Origin: JAVBLV01 sp031553195
Lineage (GTDB): Bacteria; Bacteroidota; Bacteroidia; Bacteroidales; P3
Direction: 5' to 3'
DNA: 64,000 nt
Assembly (NCBI GenBank): GCA_031553195.1
Contig: JAVBLV010000001.1
Location: 1-64,000, forward strand
Shown here in pieces: positions 43,445 to 52,967 of the stretch (its first letter is position 1; each line of letters starts with the position of its first letter). A program made the translations under genes and the position numbers. The notes under the pieces are model-generated. The model was not told where the DNA came from. It saw only the letters and a list, made by a program, of their open reading frames with translations, and made no database searches.

Positions 43445-44605
43445 ATGAAGAGTTTACGACAATTTATAGATAAAATAAAACCTCAATTTGAGAAGGGGGG
43501 ACGTTTCGAGAAACTTCATTCTACATTCGATGCGTTTGAAACTTTTGCATTTGTGCCGAACAAAGTAACGACTCAAGGAAGCCATATCAGAGACGCTGTA
43601 GACATGAAACGCGCTATGTCGATAGTCGTCATGGCTTTGATTCCGGCTTTGCTTTTCGGCATGTGGAATGTAGGTTATCAACACTTCCATTCAATGGGAG
43701 AGAGTGTTTCTGTTTGGGGAAATTTTTGGTTTGGATTTTGCAAAGTACTTCCTGTAATTATTGTTTCTTATGTAGTGGGATTAGGTATTGAATTTGCATT
43801 TGCGCAATTCAGGGGTCATGAGGTGAACGAAGGATTTCTTGTATCGGGGATGTTGATTCCATTAGTAATGCCGCCCGATATCCCGCTCTGGCAAGTAGCT
43901 TTGGCGACGGCTTTTGCCGTTATTATCGGCAAAGAAGCTTTTGGCGGGACAGGCATGAATTTTATGAATCCGGCTTTGGTAGCCCGCGCTTTTTTATTTT
44001 TTTCATATCCTTCGAAAATGTCGGGCGACACAGTTTGGATTGCCGAAAAAGCCGACGCTTTTTCAGGAGCGACTCCGTTGGGTAAAGCCATGTTAGGACA
44101 GGTCGACGGTCTTCCCTCTGCAATGGATATGTTTTTAGGATTTATTCCCGGCTCTATAGGCGAAACCTCTACTTTGGCGATATTAATAGGCGCGTGTATT
44201 TTACTCTTTACCGGACTGGGAAGTTGGCGGATTATGTTATCGGTGGTTCTAGGCGGATTGGGAATGGGTTTATTATTTAATTTGGTTGGGCCTTCTACAA
44301 ATGTGTACATGCAACTTCCGCCTTACTATCATTTAATTATGGGTGGTTTTGCTTTTGGATGCGTATTTATGGCAACCGATCCTGTTACGGCGGCGCAAAC
44401 CAATACAGGAAAGTGGATTTATGGTTTTCTGATAGGCATTATGGCCGTATTGATACGCGTGTTGAATCCGGCTTATCCCGAAGGAATGATGTTAGCGATT
44501 TTATTAATGAATGTTTTTGCGCCGTTGATAGATTATTATGTGGCCGATGCAAATATCCGCAGAAGAAAAAAACGTGCGAAACTGGCGGTAAAACCTAATA
44601 GTTAA
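43445..44605 (+). CDS. nqrB: Na+-translocating NADH:quinone reductase subunit B
   Basis: Main membrane subunit of the Nqr sodium pump, carrying covalent FMN and riboflavin. The 386-residue chain has about ten membrane helices after an N-terminal cytoplasmic part. Thr210 in FSGATPLG is the FMN-bearing threonine expected to be loaded by ApbE; FGGTGMNFMNPALVARAF matches the family. First of five nqr genes in order B-C-D-E-F. nqrA, normally just before it, is not there. Confidence 0.96.
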   Translation: MKSLRQFIDKIKPQFEKGGRFEKLHSTFDAFETFAFVPNKVTTQGSHIRDAVDMKRAMSIVVMALIPALLFGMWNVGYQHFHSMGESVSVWGNFWFGFCKVLPVIIVSYVVGLGIEFAFAQFRGHEVNEGFLVSGMLIPLVMPPDIPLWQVALATAFAVIIGKEAFGGTGMNFMNPALVARAFLFFSYPSKMSGDTVWIAEKADAFSGATPLGKAMLGQVDGLPSAMDMFLGFIPGSIGETSTLAILIGACILLFTGLGSWRIMLSVVLGGLGMGLLFNLVGPSTNVYMQLPPYYHLIMGGFAFGCVFMATDPVTAAQTNTGKWIYGFLIGIMAVLIRVLNPAYPEGMMLAILLMNVFAPLIDYYVADANIRRRKKRAKLAVKPNS

Positions 44606-44779
44606 ACGAAAGGCAAAAAATGAATAATAGAAAATATTTATATATTTCGGATGTATTTATTTGGCATTTTGATAATTAAATGAAAACTAGGGGGATAAAA
44701 GTGTCGCTTCTTATTTTTCATTTTTCACTATTCATTCTTCATTTTTCTGACGTTATAAACTTTTAAACCTTAGTAAAAC

Positions 44780-45511
44780 ATGTTTAGCAACAGATATATA
44801 TTTATTTATTCAACCATCCTTGTCGTTGTGGTAGCGGCTGTTCTGGCTTTTGCCGCTTTAATGCTGCAACCTTTCCAAGATAAAAATGCCGAGGTAGAGA
44901 AAATCCAGAATCTGTTGGCTTCTATCAATGTGTCGTCTACGCCCGAAAATGCAGAAAGCCTTTACGATAAGCATTTTATTGAGGAATTAGCAATCGATAA
45001 AAACGGAAATGTTGTAAGCTCCTATAAAAATAGAAAGCTGTTACAAGGAGATGTTCGTCCGTTTAACATAGACTTGAAATCGGAACAATATAAAAATCAA
45101 ACAGGCGGGAATCCTGCATTTCCATTATATATTTATGAGAAAGACGGGGAACAAGGATATGTCGTTCCATTACTGGGAACCGGCTTATGGGGGCCCGTTT
45201 GGGGAAATATTGCCTTTGCCGGCGATTTTAATAAAGTTGTAGGGACAACTTTCGGACATAAAGGAGAAACGCCGGGTTTGGGAGCTGAAATTGCATTACC
45301 GGTATTTCAGCATGAATTTATTAATAAACAAATTTTTGACGAGTCCGGAACTTTTAAATCTATCGCAGTGAAAAAAGCGGCAGATAAGAATTCGCCATAT
45401 GAAGTAGACGCCATCTCGGGCGGAACCATTACGTCGACGGGCGTTTCCAATATGATACATGATTGCTTGGCTTTTTACCAGCCGTATATCCTTAAGCTAA
45501 AAACACAATAG
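44780..45511 (+). CDS. nqrC: Na+-translocating NADH:quinone reductase subunit C
   Basis: Periplasm-facing flavin subunit with one N-terminal membrane helix (about 8-30). The 243-residue chain ends with AISGGTITSTGVSNMI, where Thr216 in SGGT is the expected FMN site. The GLWGPVWGNIAF block is also typical. Its TAG stop is the first part of the left inverted repeat of the IVS-type element that separates it from nqrD. Confidence 0.95.
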   Translation: MFSNRYIFIYSTILVVVVAAVLAFAALMLQPFQDKNAEVEKIQNLLASINVSSTPENAESLYDKHFIEELAIDKNGNVVSSYKNRKLLQGDVRPFNIDLKSEQYKNQTGGNPAFPLYIYEKDGEQGYVVPLLGTGLWGPVWGNIAFAGDFNKVVGTTFGHKGETPGLGAEIALPVFQHEFINKQIFDESGTFKSIAVKKAADKNSPYEVDAISGGTITSTGVSNMIHDCLAFYQPYILKLKTQ

Positions 45512-45981
45512 GCGAAAGGTGTAAGGCAAAGGGCAAAAGGGGTAAATAAAATAGGGAAAATAGGGAAGGTTGAGTGTTTCGAAGATTTGAAATTTGGGAA
45601 AAAGGAATGCAATTATCTTTTGATGTATATCAGAAAATGATGAATTGTAAGGATTATGGATTTAAAGAGCAGATTCAATATTCGAGCGTATCGATTCCTT
45701 CGAATATTGCAGAAGGATTTGAACGTAATACCGATAAGGAGTTTGTGTATTTTTTATTTATAGCAAGAGGCTCATGTGCAGAACTTCGTACTCAATTATA
45801 CCTTGCTATAAAATTGGGTTACATTGCATCTGAGTAAGGAACTAAACTGATAAATGATTCAAGAGAGTTGGAAAAAGGGATTTATAGTTTAATCAAATAT
45901 AGACGAAAAACATATGATAATCACGGTGAAACAAAAGGGTAACAGATACCTTTTAGCCTTCTGCCCTTTACCTTTCGCCTA
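45509..45981. mobile_element. IVS-type element between nqrC and nqrD
   Basis: About 470 bp bounded by imperfect inverted repeats of ~32 bp: TAGGCGAAAGGT at 45509-45520 is matched exactly by the complement of ACCTTTCGCCTA at 45970-45981, and the inner parts (GGCAAAGGGCAAAAGG versus the reverse of CCTTTTAGCC..CTGCCC) pair with small gaps. It encodes a four-helix-bundle protein of the 23S rRNA intervening-sequence family. The layout equals that of rRNA IVSs, where the arms form a stem cut by RNase III. No transposase; direct target repeats not seen. Confidence 0.72.
45574..45837 (+). pseudogene. Four-helix-bundle protein (23S rRNA IVS family), cut short by a stop codon
   Basis: GTG start at 45574 after GGGAAGG. 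The 87 residues read FRRFEIWEKGMQLSFDVY, then IQYSSVSIPSNIAEGFER, FVYFLFIARGSCAELRTQ and LAIKLGYIASE, which are the first three helices of the IVS/S23 family. A TAA at 45835 ends the frame, but the same frame continues with GTKLINDSRELEKGIYSLIK to a stop at 45940, giving the family's fourth helix and usual length (~120). So it is one nonsense change from full length. Related folds include the Avd proteins of diversity-generating retroelements, but no reverse transcriptase is here. Confidence 0.8.
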
Positions 45982-45994
45982 AAAGATAAAATTA

Positions 45995-46612
45995 ATGAGT
46001 GAACTTAAACTTTTGAAGAGTCCATTAAACAAGCAGAACCCAATAACCGTACAAGTATTGGGAATTTGTTCGGCTTTGGCCGTTACGGCAAAACTAGAAC
46101 CGGCGGTTGTTATGGCATTATCGGTAACGGTGGTAACCGCGTCTTCGAATTTGGTCATTTCGCTTCTGCGGAACACCATTCCGCCGCGTATCCGTATTAT
46201 TGTCCAATTGGTAATTGTGGCTATGATGGTCATCTTAGTCGATCAGGTGTTAAAAGCGTTCGTTTATGGCGTAAGCAAACAACTTTCCGTTTTTGTAGGA
46301 TTGATTATCACAAATTGTATTGTAATGGGACGTTTGGAGGCGTTCGCAATGGCAAATAAACCCTGGCCCTCTTTTCTTGACGGAATCGGGAACGGGTTAG
46401 GCTATGGGATTATCTTAGTAATCGTCGGAGTTCTCAGGGAATTATTCGGCTCGGGAAGTTTGTTAGGATACAAAATAATTCCACAGGTATTTTATGATAT
46501 GGGATATTCCAATAATGGATTTTTTATCTTACCGCCTATGGCGTTAATTATTGTGGGAATTATCATTTGGGTGCAACGATCTAAGAATAAAGATTTGTGT
46601 GAAAAAGATTAG
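45995..46612 (+). CDS. nqrD: Na+-translocating NADH:quinone reductase subunit D
   Basis: A 205-residue membrane subunit with about six helices; with NqrE it forms an antiparallel pair around an iron site in the membrane. Cys in LGICSALAVT (after PITVQV) and Cys in IITNCIVMGRLEAFA are the conserved positions. It starts 14 bases after the right arm of the IVS-type element, so its translation signals lie outside the insertion. Confidence 0.95.
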   Translation: MSELKLLKSPLNKQNPITVQVLGICSALAVTAKLEPAVVMALSVTVVTASSNLVISLLRNTIPPRIRIIVQLVIVAMMVILVDQVLKAFVYGVSKQLSVFVGLIITNCIVMGRLEAFAMANKPWPSFLDGIGNGLGYGIILVIVGVLRELFGSGSLLGYKIIPQVFYDMGYSNNGFFILPPMALIIVGIIIWVQRSKNKDLCEKD

Positions 46613-46712
46613 CTTTTTAACGAGGAACTATGAATTATGAACTTTTTACTAGGAAGTAAATTTTTCGTTCATTTTCGATTCTCAATTTTCAACTCTCAAT
46701 TAAAAAATAAGC

Positions 46713-47330
46713 ATGCACGAAATTTTCAACATATTTATCAAGTCAATCTTTATTGATAACATGATTTTTGCCTTTTTTCTAGGCATGTGTTCATATTTGG
46801 CGGTTTCCAAAACAGTAAAAGTATCAATGGGACTAGGAATTGCCGTAACGTTCGTTTTGTTGATAACCGTTCCCCTCAATTATTTATTGAATACGTATTT
46901 ACTAAAAAAGGGGGCTTTGGTTTGGATTAGCCAGAGTTTGGCAGACGTCAATCTGGATTTTTTAAGCTTCATTATGTTTATTGCCGTAATTGCCGCGTTT
47001 GTACAATTAGTGGAAATGGTGGTAGAAAAATTTTCGCCCTCTTTATATAATGCATTGGGAATCTTTCTCCCCTTAATAGCCGTAAATTGCGCTATTCTGG
47101 GCGCGTCGTTATTTATGCAGGAAAGAGATTATCAAAATATAGGCGAAGCCACAGCATTTGGACTGGGTTCGGGAATCGGTTGGTGGCTGGCCATTATCGG
47201 TATTGCGGCTGTTCGTGAAAAATTGCGCTATTCGCAAATTCCCCTGCCGTTGAGAGGATTGGGAATTACGTTTATTATTACAGGCTTAATGGCAATTGCA
47301 TTCATGAGTTTTTTGGGAATTAAACTATAA
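46713..47330 (+). CDS. nqrE: Na+-translocating NADH:quinone reductase subunit E
   Basis: A 205-residue membrane subunit, partner of NqrD. Conserved cysteines are seen in FFLGMCSYLAVS and LIAVNCAILGASLF. About six membrane helices. The 100-base gap after nqrD holds AT-rich simple sequence (CGATTCTCAATTTTCAACTC) like parts of the second repeat family. Confidence 0.95.
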   Translation: MHEIFNIFIKSIFIDNMIFAFFLGMCSYLAVSKTVKVSMGLGIAVTFVLLITVPLNYLLNTYLLKKGALVWISQSLADVNLDFLSFIMFIAVIAAFVQLVEMVVEKFSPSLYNALGIFLPLIAVNCAILGASLFMQERDYQNIGEATAFGLGSGIGWWLAIIGIAAVREKLRYSQIPLPLRGLGITFIITGLMAIAFMSFLGIKL

Positions 47331-48047
47331 TGAATTCAATTTTCGCAACTTTTTACATTGTCTAATAAATGTTTTTGAAGAATTGCTATGTTTTAAGTGT
47401 TATGTTTTCAGACGATTAAAGATTTTTTCTAAACAGATATTTTTACATATATAAGGAATAATCAATAAAATAGCCGTAATATCAAATACAGATGAAATAA
47501 TCATGAGCCTTTGGCGCTCCAAAGTGAATGATTAAAGGCATGCGCCAGCCAAGTCTCCCCTTGGGGGAGATTTAGAGGGGCTAATAAATTTTAAACAGAT
47601 GAAAGATATTTATTGTGTATGTAAATTTAACAGGCTTATGCTTGATAAATAAATAGGCGAAAGCAGTACAGGCCTGAGACAGATGACGTTAAGAAAAATC
47701 AGAAGAGAAGGCATTAAAACAAAATTCTGTTTGAAACCTCCTGCTATGAGAGATACAGATAATGCTTGTCAGCTATAATGGAGCTAATGAAGTTCGAAGG
47801 GCGAGTTATTTTGTTTAGCCGGATCGAATGATTTTTTAGCAATAAAAAGAGAAAAAACCGCTTTCCCTCTCTGTTGGAGAGGGAAAGGAGAGGTCGTTAG
47901 CCTTGATTTTTTGTTCCTTTTGTATCAAGACAAAAGGAAGAAAGAAATGAATAGAAGGAATGTATACTTTTGATTTCTATTTGTTTATGTGAATATTTTG
48001 ATACTCGAAAGTTGAGTAATGAATTTAAGTAGATTAAAAATAAAATT
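47331..48047. other. 717-base gap between nqrE and nqrF with three hairpin repeats
   Basis: No gene. Hairpins: TCTCCCC/GGGGGAGA at ~47556-47573 followed by AGAGGGGCT; CTTTCCCTCTC/GGAGAGGGAAAG at ~47862-47888; TTCCTTTTGT/ACAAAAGGAA at ~47912-47938. All three have the look of dispersed Bacteroidota hairpin repeats. nqrE and nqrF are normally almost adjacent. Confidence 0.55.
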
Positions 48048-49313
48048 ATGAACTTATCCTTTATAATGCTTTCTATGGGTTTAGTAATAGGGCTTTCTGT
48101 TATTGTTTTTCTGACGGTTATTCTATCGTTGGTGGCTTTGTTGCTATACGCCAGGAAAAAACTAACCCCGCAAGGGAATGTAACTATTTTGATAAATGAG
48201 GAAAAAGAAATAGAAGTTCCGGCGGGTTCTACTTTATTGTCTACGCTTTCCGCTCAAAAAATATTTCTTCCTTCGGCCTGTGGAGGCGGCGGTACCTGCG
48301 GAATGTGTCGTTGTAAAGTATTGGAGGGCGGCGGAGAAATTTTGCCGACTGAAACGCCGCAATTTACTCGTAAACAAATACAGGAGAAGTATCGTTTAGG
48401 TTGCCAGGTAAAAGTGAGGGAAAATATGAAAATAGAAGTTCCCGAAGAAGTATTCGGCATTAAAAAATGGGAATGCGAGGTGGTTTCCAATAAAAATGTG
48501 GCAACTTTCATTAAGGAATTTATTGTGAAATTACCGGCAGGCGAAATTCTTCATTTCAAATCGGGAGGCTATATTCAGATCGACGTGCCGGTAACAGAGG
48601 TAAAATACAAAGATTTTGAAGTGGAACAAGAATATCGCGCCGATTGGGATAAATTTACAATGTGGGATTTGGTAATGAAAAATCCGGAACCTTGTTTCAG
48701 AGCTTATTCTATGGCCAATCATCCTGCCGAAGGAAATATTGTGATGTTAAATGTTAGGATAGCTACTCCGCCTTTCGACAAAAAAACAGGCGGGTTCATG
48801 AAAGTGAATCCCGGAATTTGCTCTTCCTATATCTGGTCGTTGAAACCCGGAGATAAAATCACTCTCTCGGGGCCTTATGGTGAGTTTTTTATCAAAGATA
48901 CCGACAAAGAAATGATGTTTATAGGAGGAGGCGCCGGCATGGCCCCTATGCGTTCGCATATTTTTGACCAGTTCCTGACTAAGCATACCCAAAGAAAAGC
49001 TACGTTTTGGTACGGAGGACGCTCTAAAAAAGAACTTTTTTATTTGGACGATTTCGAAAAGATCGAACGTGAATTTCCCAATTTTAAGTTTCATGTCGCT
49101 CTTTCTGAACCTTTGGCCGAAGATAATTGGACAGGATATACCGGATTTATACATCAGGTAGTATATGAAAATTATTTAAAAAATCATCCCGAACCTGAAG
49201 AAATTGAATACTACCTTTGCGGTCCGGGTATGATGACCAACGCTGTTATTAAAATGCTTGATGATTTGGGTGTTCCTAAAGAAAATATTATGTTTGACGA
49301 TTTTGGAAATTAG
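48048..49313 (+). CDS. nqrF: Na+-translocating NADH:quinone reductase subunit F
   Basis: NADH-oxidising entry subunit. The 421-residue chain has one N-terminal membrane helix (5-30), a [2Fe-2S] ferredoxin domain (about 35-130; CGGGGTCGMCRCKV and the later Cys in YRLGCQV), and a FAD/NADH reductase domain with RAYSMANHP and GGGAGMAPMRS, ending at NIMFDDFGN. All cluster and nucleotide motifs are intact. Confidence 0.96.
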   Translation: MNLSFIMLSMGLVIGLSVIVFLTVILSLVALLLYARKKLTPQGNVTILINEEKEIEVPAGSTLLSTLSAQKIFLPSACGGGGTCGMCRCKVLEGGGEILPTETPQFTRKQIQEKYRLGCQVKVRENMKIEVPEEVFGIKKWECEVVSNKNVATFIKEFIVKLPAGEILHFKSGGYIQIDVPVTEVKYKDFEVEQEYRADWDKFTMWDLVMKNPEPCFRAYSMANHPAEGNIVMLNVRIATPPFDKKTGGFMKVNPGICSSYIWSLKPGDKITLSGPYGEFFIKDTDKEMMFIGGGAGMAPMRSHIFDQFLTKHTQRKATFWYGGRSKKELFYLDDFEKIEREFPNFKFHVALSEPLAEDNWTGYTGFIHQVVYENYLKNHPEPEEIEYYLCGPGMMTNAVIKMLDDLGVPKENIMFDDFGN

Positions 49314-49381
49314 AATCGTATCTTCTTTTAAATCAGTATAAAATGGGACTTTGAAAGAATTATTGTAATAAAACTGAGTAT

Positions 49382-51346
49382 ATGAAGAGGTCTGTTTTAA
49401 TTGTAATTTGCTGTTTTGCCATATCGATACTATGTATGGGGCAAGAGATTCATCCTTGCGCAAAAAAGCATTTCATGCAACAACGAAAAGGAGGAACTAA
49501 GGTATTGCCTACCTACTTACAGAATGCCTATGATGTTAAATGGTATTTTTTGAATCTTCATGCGGAAAACGATACGGTGGCTTTGTCGGGCGACGTAACT
49601 ATAAAAGCCCGGGTTTTGTGGCAAACGATGGATACTTTCTCATTTCATTTGCATAGCGCTTACATGATCGACAGCGTTAAGGTAAATGGAATAACAAAAA
49701 CGTGGATTAATCGAGATAATGAACGTTTAATTCCTGAGTTGGCATTTCATAAGGAGGAGGTATTTGAAATACAAATCTTCTACCATGGATCCATGTCTTC
49801 CTCAGGAGTATCTTTTTCAGGAATAAAATCAAAGCGAGATACTGATTTCGGAACGGATTTTAACGTAACATGGACGCTTTCCGAACCGAATAATGCTTAT
49901 GAATGGTTCCCCGTAAAACAGGATTTAACGGATAAAGCCGATTCAGTTTGGGTTTTTGTAACCACTTCCAACACAAATAAAGTGGGTTCTAATGGAATAT
50001 TAACTGCCGTAGTCCCACTGCCTAATAATAAGATCCGATATGAATGGAAGTCGCATTATCCGATTGTATACTATCTTATTTCAATTGCAGTGGCCAATTA
50101 CCAAGATTACTCTATTTATGCAAAATTTCCTCAAACGCAAGATTCGATATTAATTCAAAATTATGTTTACAATACGCCTTCTTGTTTAGCTCTCACAAAG
50201 CGGGGGATGGATGAGACCAAAAACATGTTGGAATTTTTTACGGAAATATACGGTCCGTATCCGTTTAAAAAGGAAAAGTACGGACATTCTTTAGCTCCTA
50301 TGGAAGGAGGAATGGAACACCAAACCATGACGACATTAAGCACTTTTAGCGGTTGGATGGTTTCTCATGAATTGGGACATCAGTGGTTTGGTAATAATGT
50401 AACCTGTGCGTCGTGGGAATATATATGGCTGAATGAAGGTTTTGCTACTTATTCGGATTTGTTATGGAACGAGTATGTAAATGGAAGGGAAGCCGCATTC
50501 CTGAATTTTTATAATAATGCTATGCAGCGCGTGATGTCTCAGCCGGGAGGAAGCGTTTATGTGCCCATTGGAAAAATAGACGACGAAGAACGTATTTTCA
50601 ACTCCAGATTAACATACAATAAAGGGGCTTCGCTTGTGCATATGATACGGTTTTTGCTGGATAGTGACGAATTGTTTTTCAGGGTTCTTAGAACTTATCA
50701 GCAGCGTTTCGCAGATGGAACAGCTGTATTAGATGATTTTAAAGGGGTATTGGAGGAACTTTCAGAAAAGGATTTTACAATTTTTTTTAATCAATGGTTC
50801 TTTGGCGAAGGTTATCCGACCTTTAACATTTTATGGGAACAAAACGAAAATCAGTTTATTATTAGCTCGGAACAAATTACTTCAACATCAATAACTCCCT
50901 TATTCAAAACGCCTTTCCCAATAAGGATTCACTATAACGACGGCTCCAGCGAGATAAAAATATTGTATCAGGAAGAAAGCAGATTAATAGACTCTTTTCC
51001 TCTTCCTAATGGAATACAGGTCGATTCTGTTATTTTCGACCCGGATCATTGGATTTTGGCGCAAAATAATGTTATGAATGCGCCCATAGGCATTTCTAAA
51101 ACAGTAAAGGGAAAGGATTTTATTATCTACCCGAATCCGGCAAAAGATATTGTATGTATTCAATTTAATGAATCTACGCTTGAGAAGAAAGATATTAAGA
51201 TATTGGACGCTTCGGGAAGAATAATTTTGCACAAAATAACGGATAAATCCAATCTTCAGTTGGATATCTCTTTTATGACAAAGGGGATTTATTTCATGCA
51301 AATCTGCACGGATAAAGGAACCAGCATCCGGAAATTGATAAAATAG
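49382..51346 (+). CDS. M1 family metallo-aminopeptidase with T9SS sorting domain
   Basis: Zinc aminopeptidase that trims amino acids from peptides outside the cell. The 654-residue protein has a signal peptide (to about GQE), an N-terminal beta domain, then the catalytic domain with GGMEHQTMTT (the GxMEN exopeptidase motif in variant form), HELGH at 329-333 and Glu352 in WLNEGFATY. The M1 C-terminal helical domain is short. Residues ~575-654 are a type A T9SS sorting domain (FIIYPNPAKDIVCIQF, SGRIILHK, GIYFMQI ... IRKLIK). GGMEH in place of GAMEN should affect N-terminal anchoring and is worth noting. Confidence 0.92.
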   Translation: MKRSVLIVICCFAISILCMGQEIHPCAKKHFMQQRKGGTKVLPTYLQNAYDVKWYFLNLHAENDTVALSGDVTIKARVLWQTMDTFSFHLHSAYMIDSVKVNGITKTWINRDNERLIPELAFHKEEVFEIQIFYHGSMSSSGVSFSGIKSKRDTDFGTDFNVTWTLSEPNNAYEWFPVKQDLTDKADSVWVFVTTSNTNKVGSNGILTAVVPLPNNKIRYEWKSHYPIVYYLISIAVANYQDYSIYAKFPQTQDSILIQNYVYNTPSCLALTKRGMDETKNMLEFFTEIYGPYPFKKEKYGHSLAPMEGGMEHQTMTTLSTFSGWMVSHELGHQWFGNNVTCASWEYIWLNEGFATYSDLLWNEYVNGREAAFLNFYNNAMQRVMSQPGGSVYVPIGKIDDEERIFNSRLTYNKGASLVHMIRFLLDSDELFFRVLRTYQQRFADGTAVLDDFKGVLEELSEKDFTIFFNQWFFGEGYPTFNILWEQNENQFIISSEQITSTSITPLFKTPFPIRIHYNDGSSEIKILYQEESRLIDSFPLPNGIQVDSVIFDPDHWILAQNNVMNAPIGISKTVKGKDFIIYPNPAKDIVCIQFNESTLEKKDIKILDASGRIILHKITDKSNLQLDISFMTKGIYFMQICTDKGTSIRKLIK

Positions 51347-51626
51347 GCTTTTACAGAGATAATTTAGTAAGGAATTTTTGTCAGTGTAATATGTTTTACA
51401 AAGAGAAGAATTAAGTCCGACTTGGTTCAAATGCTTAATCAGAATTAAACAGAAATCATTTGAACGAATGTTAAATGTATCGTATAAGTAAAAACCCATT
51501 CAAAAAACATTTTATTTGAAAAACTCCGGTCAGGTTGAGAAATACAGATAAGTTACTGCTCTTAATTGATATACCTCTGCTGATATATTATTCTTATTTT
51601 ATAATGAAATTTCAATAAAAATTTTC
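51347..51626. other. Non-coding interval
   Basis: Together with the leader to 51806 this is 460 bases without a gene. I see no repeat or strong terminator, only AT-rich DNA and the promoter element at 51627. Confidence 0.4.
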
Positions 51627-51634
51627 TATCTTTG
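51627..51634 (+). promoter_or_regulatory. -7 element (TATCTTTG) for the outer-membrane protein gene
   Basis: TATCTTTG fits TAnnTTTG. It would give an unusually long leader of about 170 bases. Confidence 0.45.
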
Positions 51635-51806
51635 CAAAATAGAAAATGTATCAATTTAATTGAGATTTTTTATCAATTATTTCAAAGATATTAAATGCAT
51701 GAAGAGGCAACTGGCATATTGTCAATTTATGTTGTATAAAATTTCAGTTTTTGCATAACACAAAAATGGAATCCAAATCAATTAAAAACGCCTTAAATAC
51801 TATTTT

Positions 51807-52886
51807 ATGGTAAAAAAATTACTATTCGTTATACACTTTTATTTGTTGTTGAGTACAGCAAGTGGTTTTGTAAATGCTAAAGGAAATGAACTAAAATATG
51901 TTGGATTTGGAAATTTTACTCAATCCGGTTTTACCTTATCAGGAAAGGGGGCGACGGGACAAGTTTATAATCTGAATACGACGGATATTCGATCTATTGA
52001 AAATCAGATCATCCAAAATGAATTGTTTACATCTGATTTTTTTGATGATTTTTCATCGGAAGCAAAAAGGCGCAAATCATCAAGGAAAAGAAAAAGTTCT
52101 TCCAGGGGAGGGAAAGATTATGAAAATTTTTTAGTAACCCTTTCGGGGGGAATAGGAATTCCTCTGGGCGATTTTGCCAAGCCAATGGACGTTGGTTCCT
52201 CCTCCAGCATTTCTGATCCTAGCGGAACGTTTTCTGATAAGGATGATCTGGAAATTTCTACGCAAATAGGGTTTTTATTTAATGGCTCCTTTACGTACCG
52301 TTTTATTAAATATCTTGGTGCAGAAGCTTTAATCGGAGGACAATTTCACTCTCTTCCATCTTACACTTCATCAACATCTGTGGAAAGTGAATTAGGATAT
52401 TATACTGATGCTACCAATACCGTAGAGAGCACGTCTTGGAAAATTTGGAATTTTATGGCTGGCGCGCATGGTTTTCTGCCTATTTCTGATGGAAATAAAA
52501 TTACGCTGGAAGGACGCGCTTTGATTGGGCTCTCTTCTTGTGCGACTCCTCAATCTACGATTACGATAAAATCCTCATCAAATATGGCGTTAAATATTAA
52601 TATAGACGACGAGACAATTCCTTCCATGTCTGCTACTTCTTTTTCTTATATGTTCGGTATTGGTTGCCGGTATAATATTTCTGATATAATTGGAGTCAGC
52701 TTATTTGTCGACTATTTTGCGACCAATCCTACTTTTGAAATAGATTTGGGAAATTTAGCCAATGATATATTGGGCGGTGGATTGGGTGGAGATATTCCTG
52801 GTTTTACCATGCCAAGCATGAAAACCAAATATACTCAAAATATCAGTACTTTGAATTTTACATTAGGATTTAATATCCGGTTTTAA
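51807..52886 (+). CDS. Outer-membrane beta-barrel protein
   Basis: A 359-residue exported protein (signal peptide about 1-24). After ~70 residues and a basic/Ser-rich stretch (RRKSSRKRKSSSRGG) comes an OmpA/porin-like barrel: LVTLSGGIGIPLGDFAK, IGFLFNGSFTYRF, LGAEALIGGQF, FSYMFGIGCRYN, GVSLFVDYFA and the final ISTLNFTLGFNIRF, ending in an aromatic-rich strand as barrel proteins do. No peptidoglycan-binding domain. Function unknown; the basic linker is unusual. Confidence 0.75.
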   Translation: MVKKLLFVIHFYLLLSTASGFVNAKGNELKYVGFGNFTQSGFTLSGKGATGQVYNLNTTDIRSIENQIIQNELFTSDFFDDFSSEAKRRKSSRKRKSSSRGGKDYENFLVTLSGGIGIPLGDFAKPMDVGSSSSISDPSGTFSDKDDLEISTQIGFLFNGSFTYRFIKYLGAEALIGGQFHSLPSYTSSTSVESELGYYTDATNTVESTSWKIWNFMAGAHGFLPISDGNKITLEGRALIGLSSCATPQSTITIKSSSNMALNINIDDETIPSMSATSFSYMFGIGCRYNISDIIGVSLFVDYFATNPTFEIDLGNLANDILGGGLGGDIPGFTMPSMKTKYTQNISTLNFTLGFNIRF

Positions 52887-52967
52887 AATGACGAAAAGGG
52901 ATGGCAAGTAGCTCCTTTTAACTTAGGGACGAAAGAATTTCTATTGATCCTAGAAAAAGAGGACTCG

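Noticed and set aside
43816..44310. Minus-strand frame of 164 codons inside nqrB
   Set aside because: Antisense to intact NqrB membrane helices; a compositional shadow.
44606..44779. Possible small gene between nqrB and nqrC
   Set aside because: Only AT-rich simple sequence resembling CATTTTTCACTATTCATTC; no frame with a plausible start and length.
45574..45942. Four-helix-bundle gene as the Avd partner of a diversity-generating retroelement
   Set aside because: No reverse transcriptase, template repeat or variable repeat near it; the inverted-repeat flanks fit the rRNA-IVS type better.
50984..51499. Minus-strand frame of 171 codons across the end of the M1 peptidase gene
   Set aside because: Mostly antisense to the T9SS domain; no homology features.
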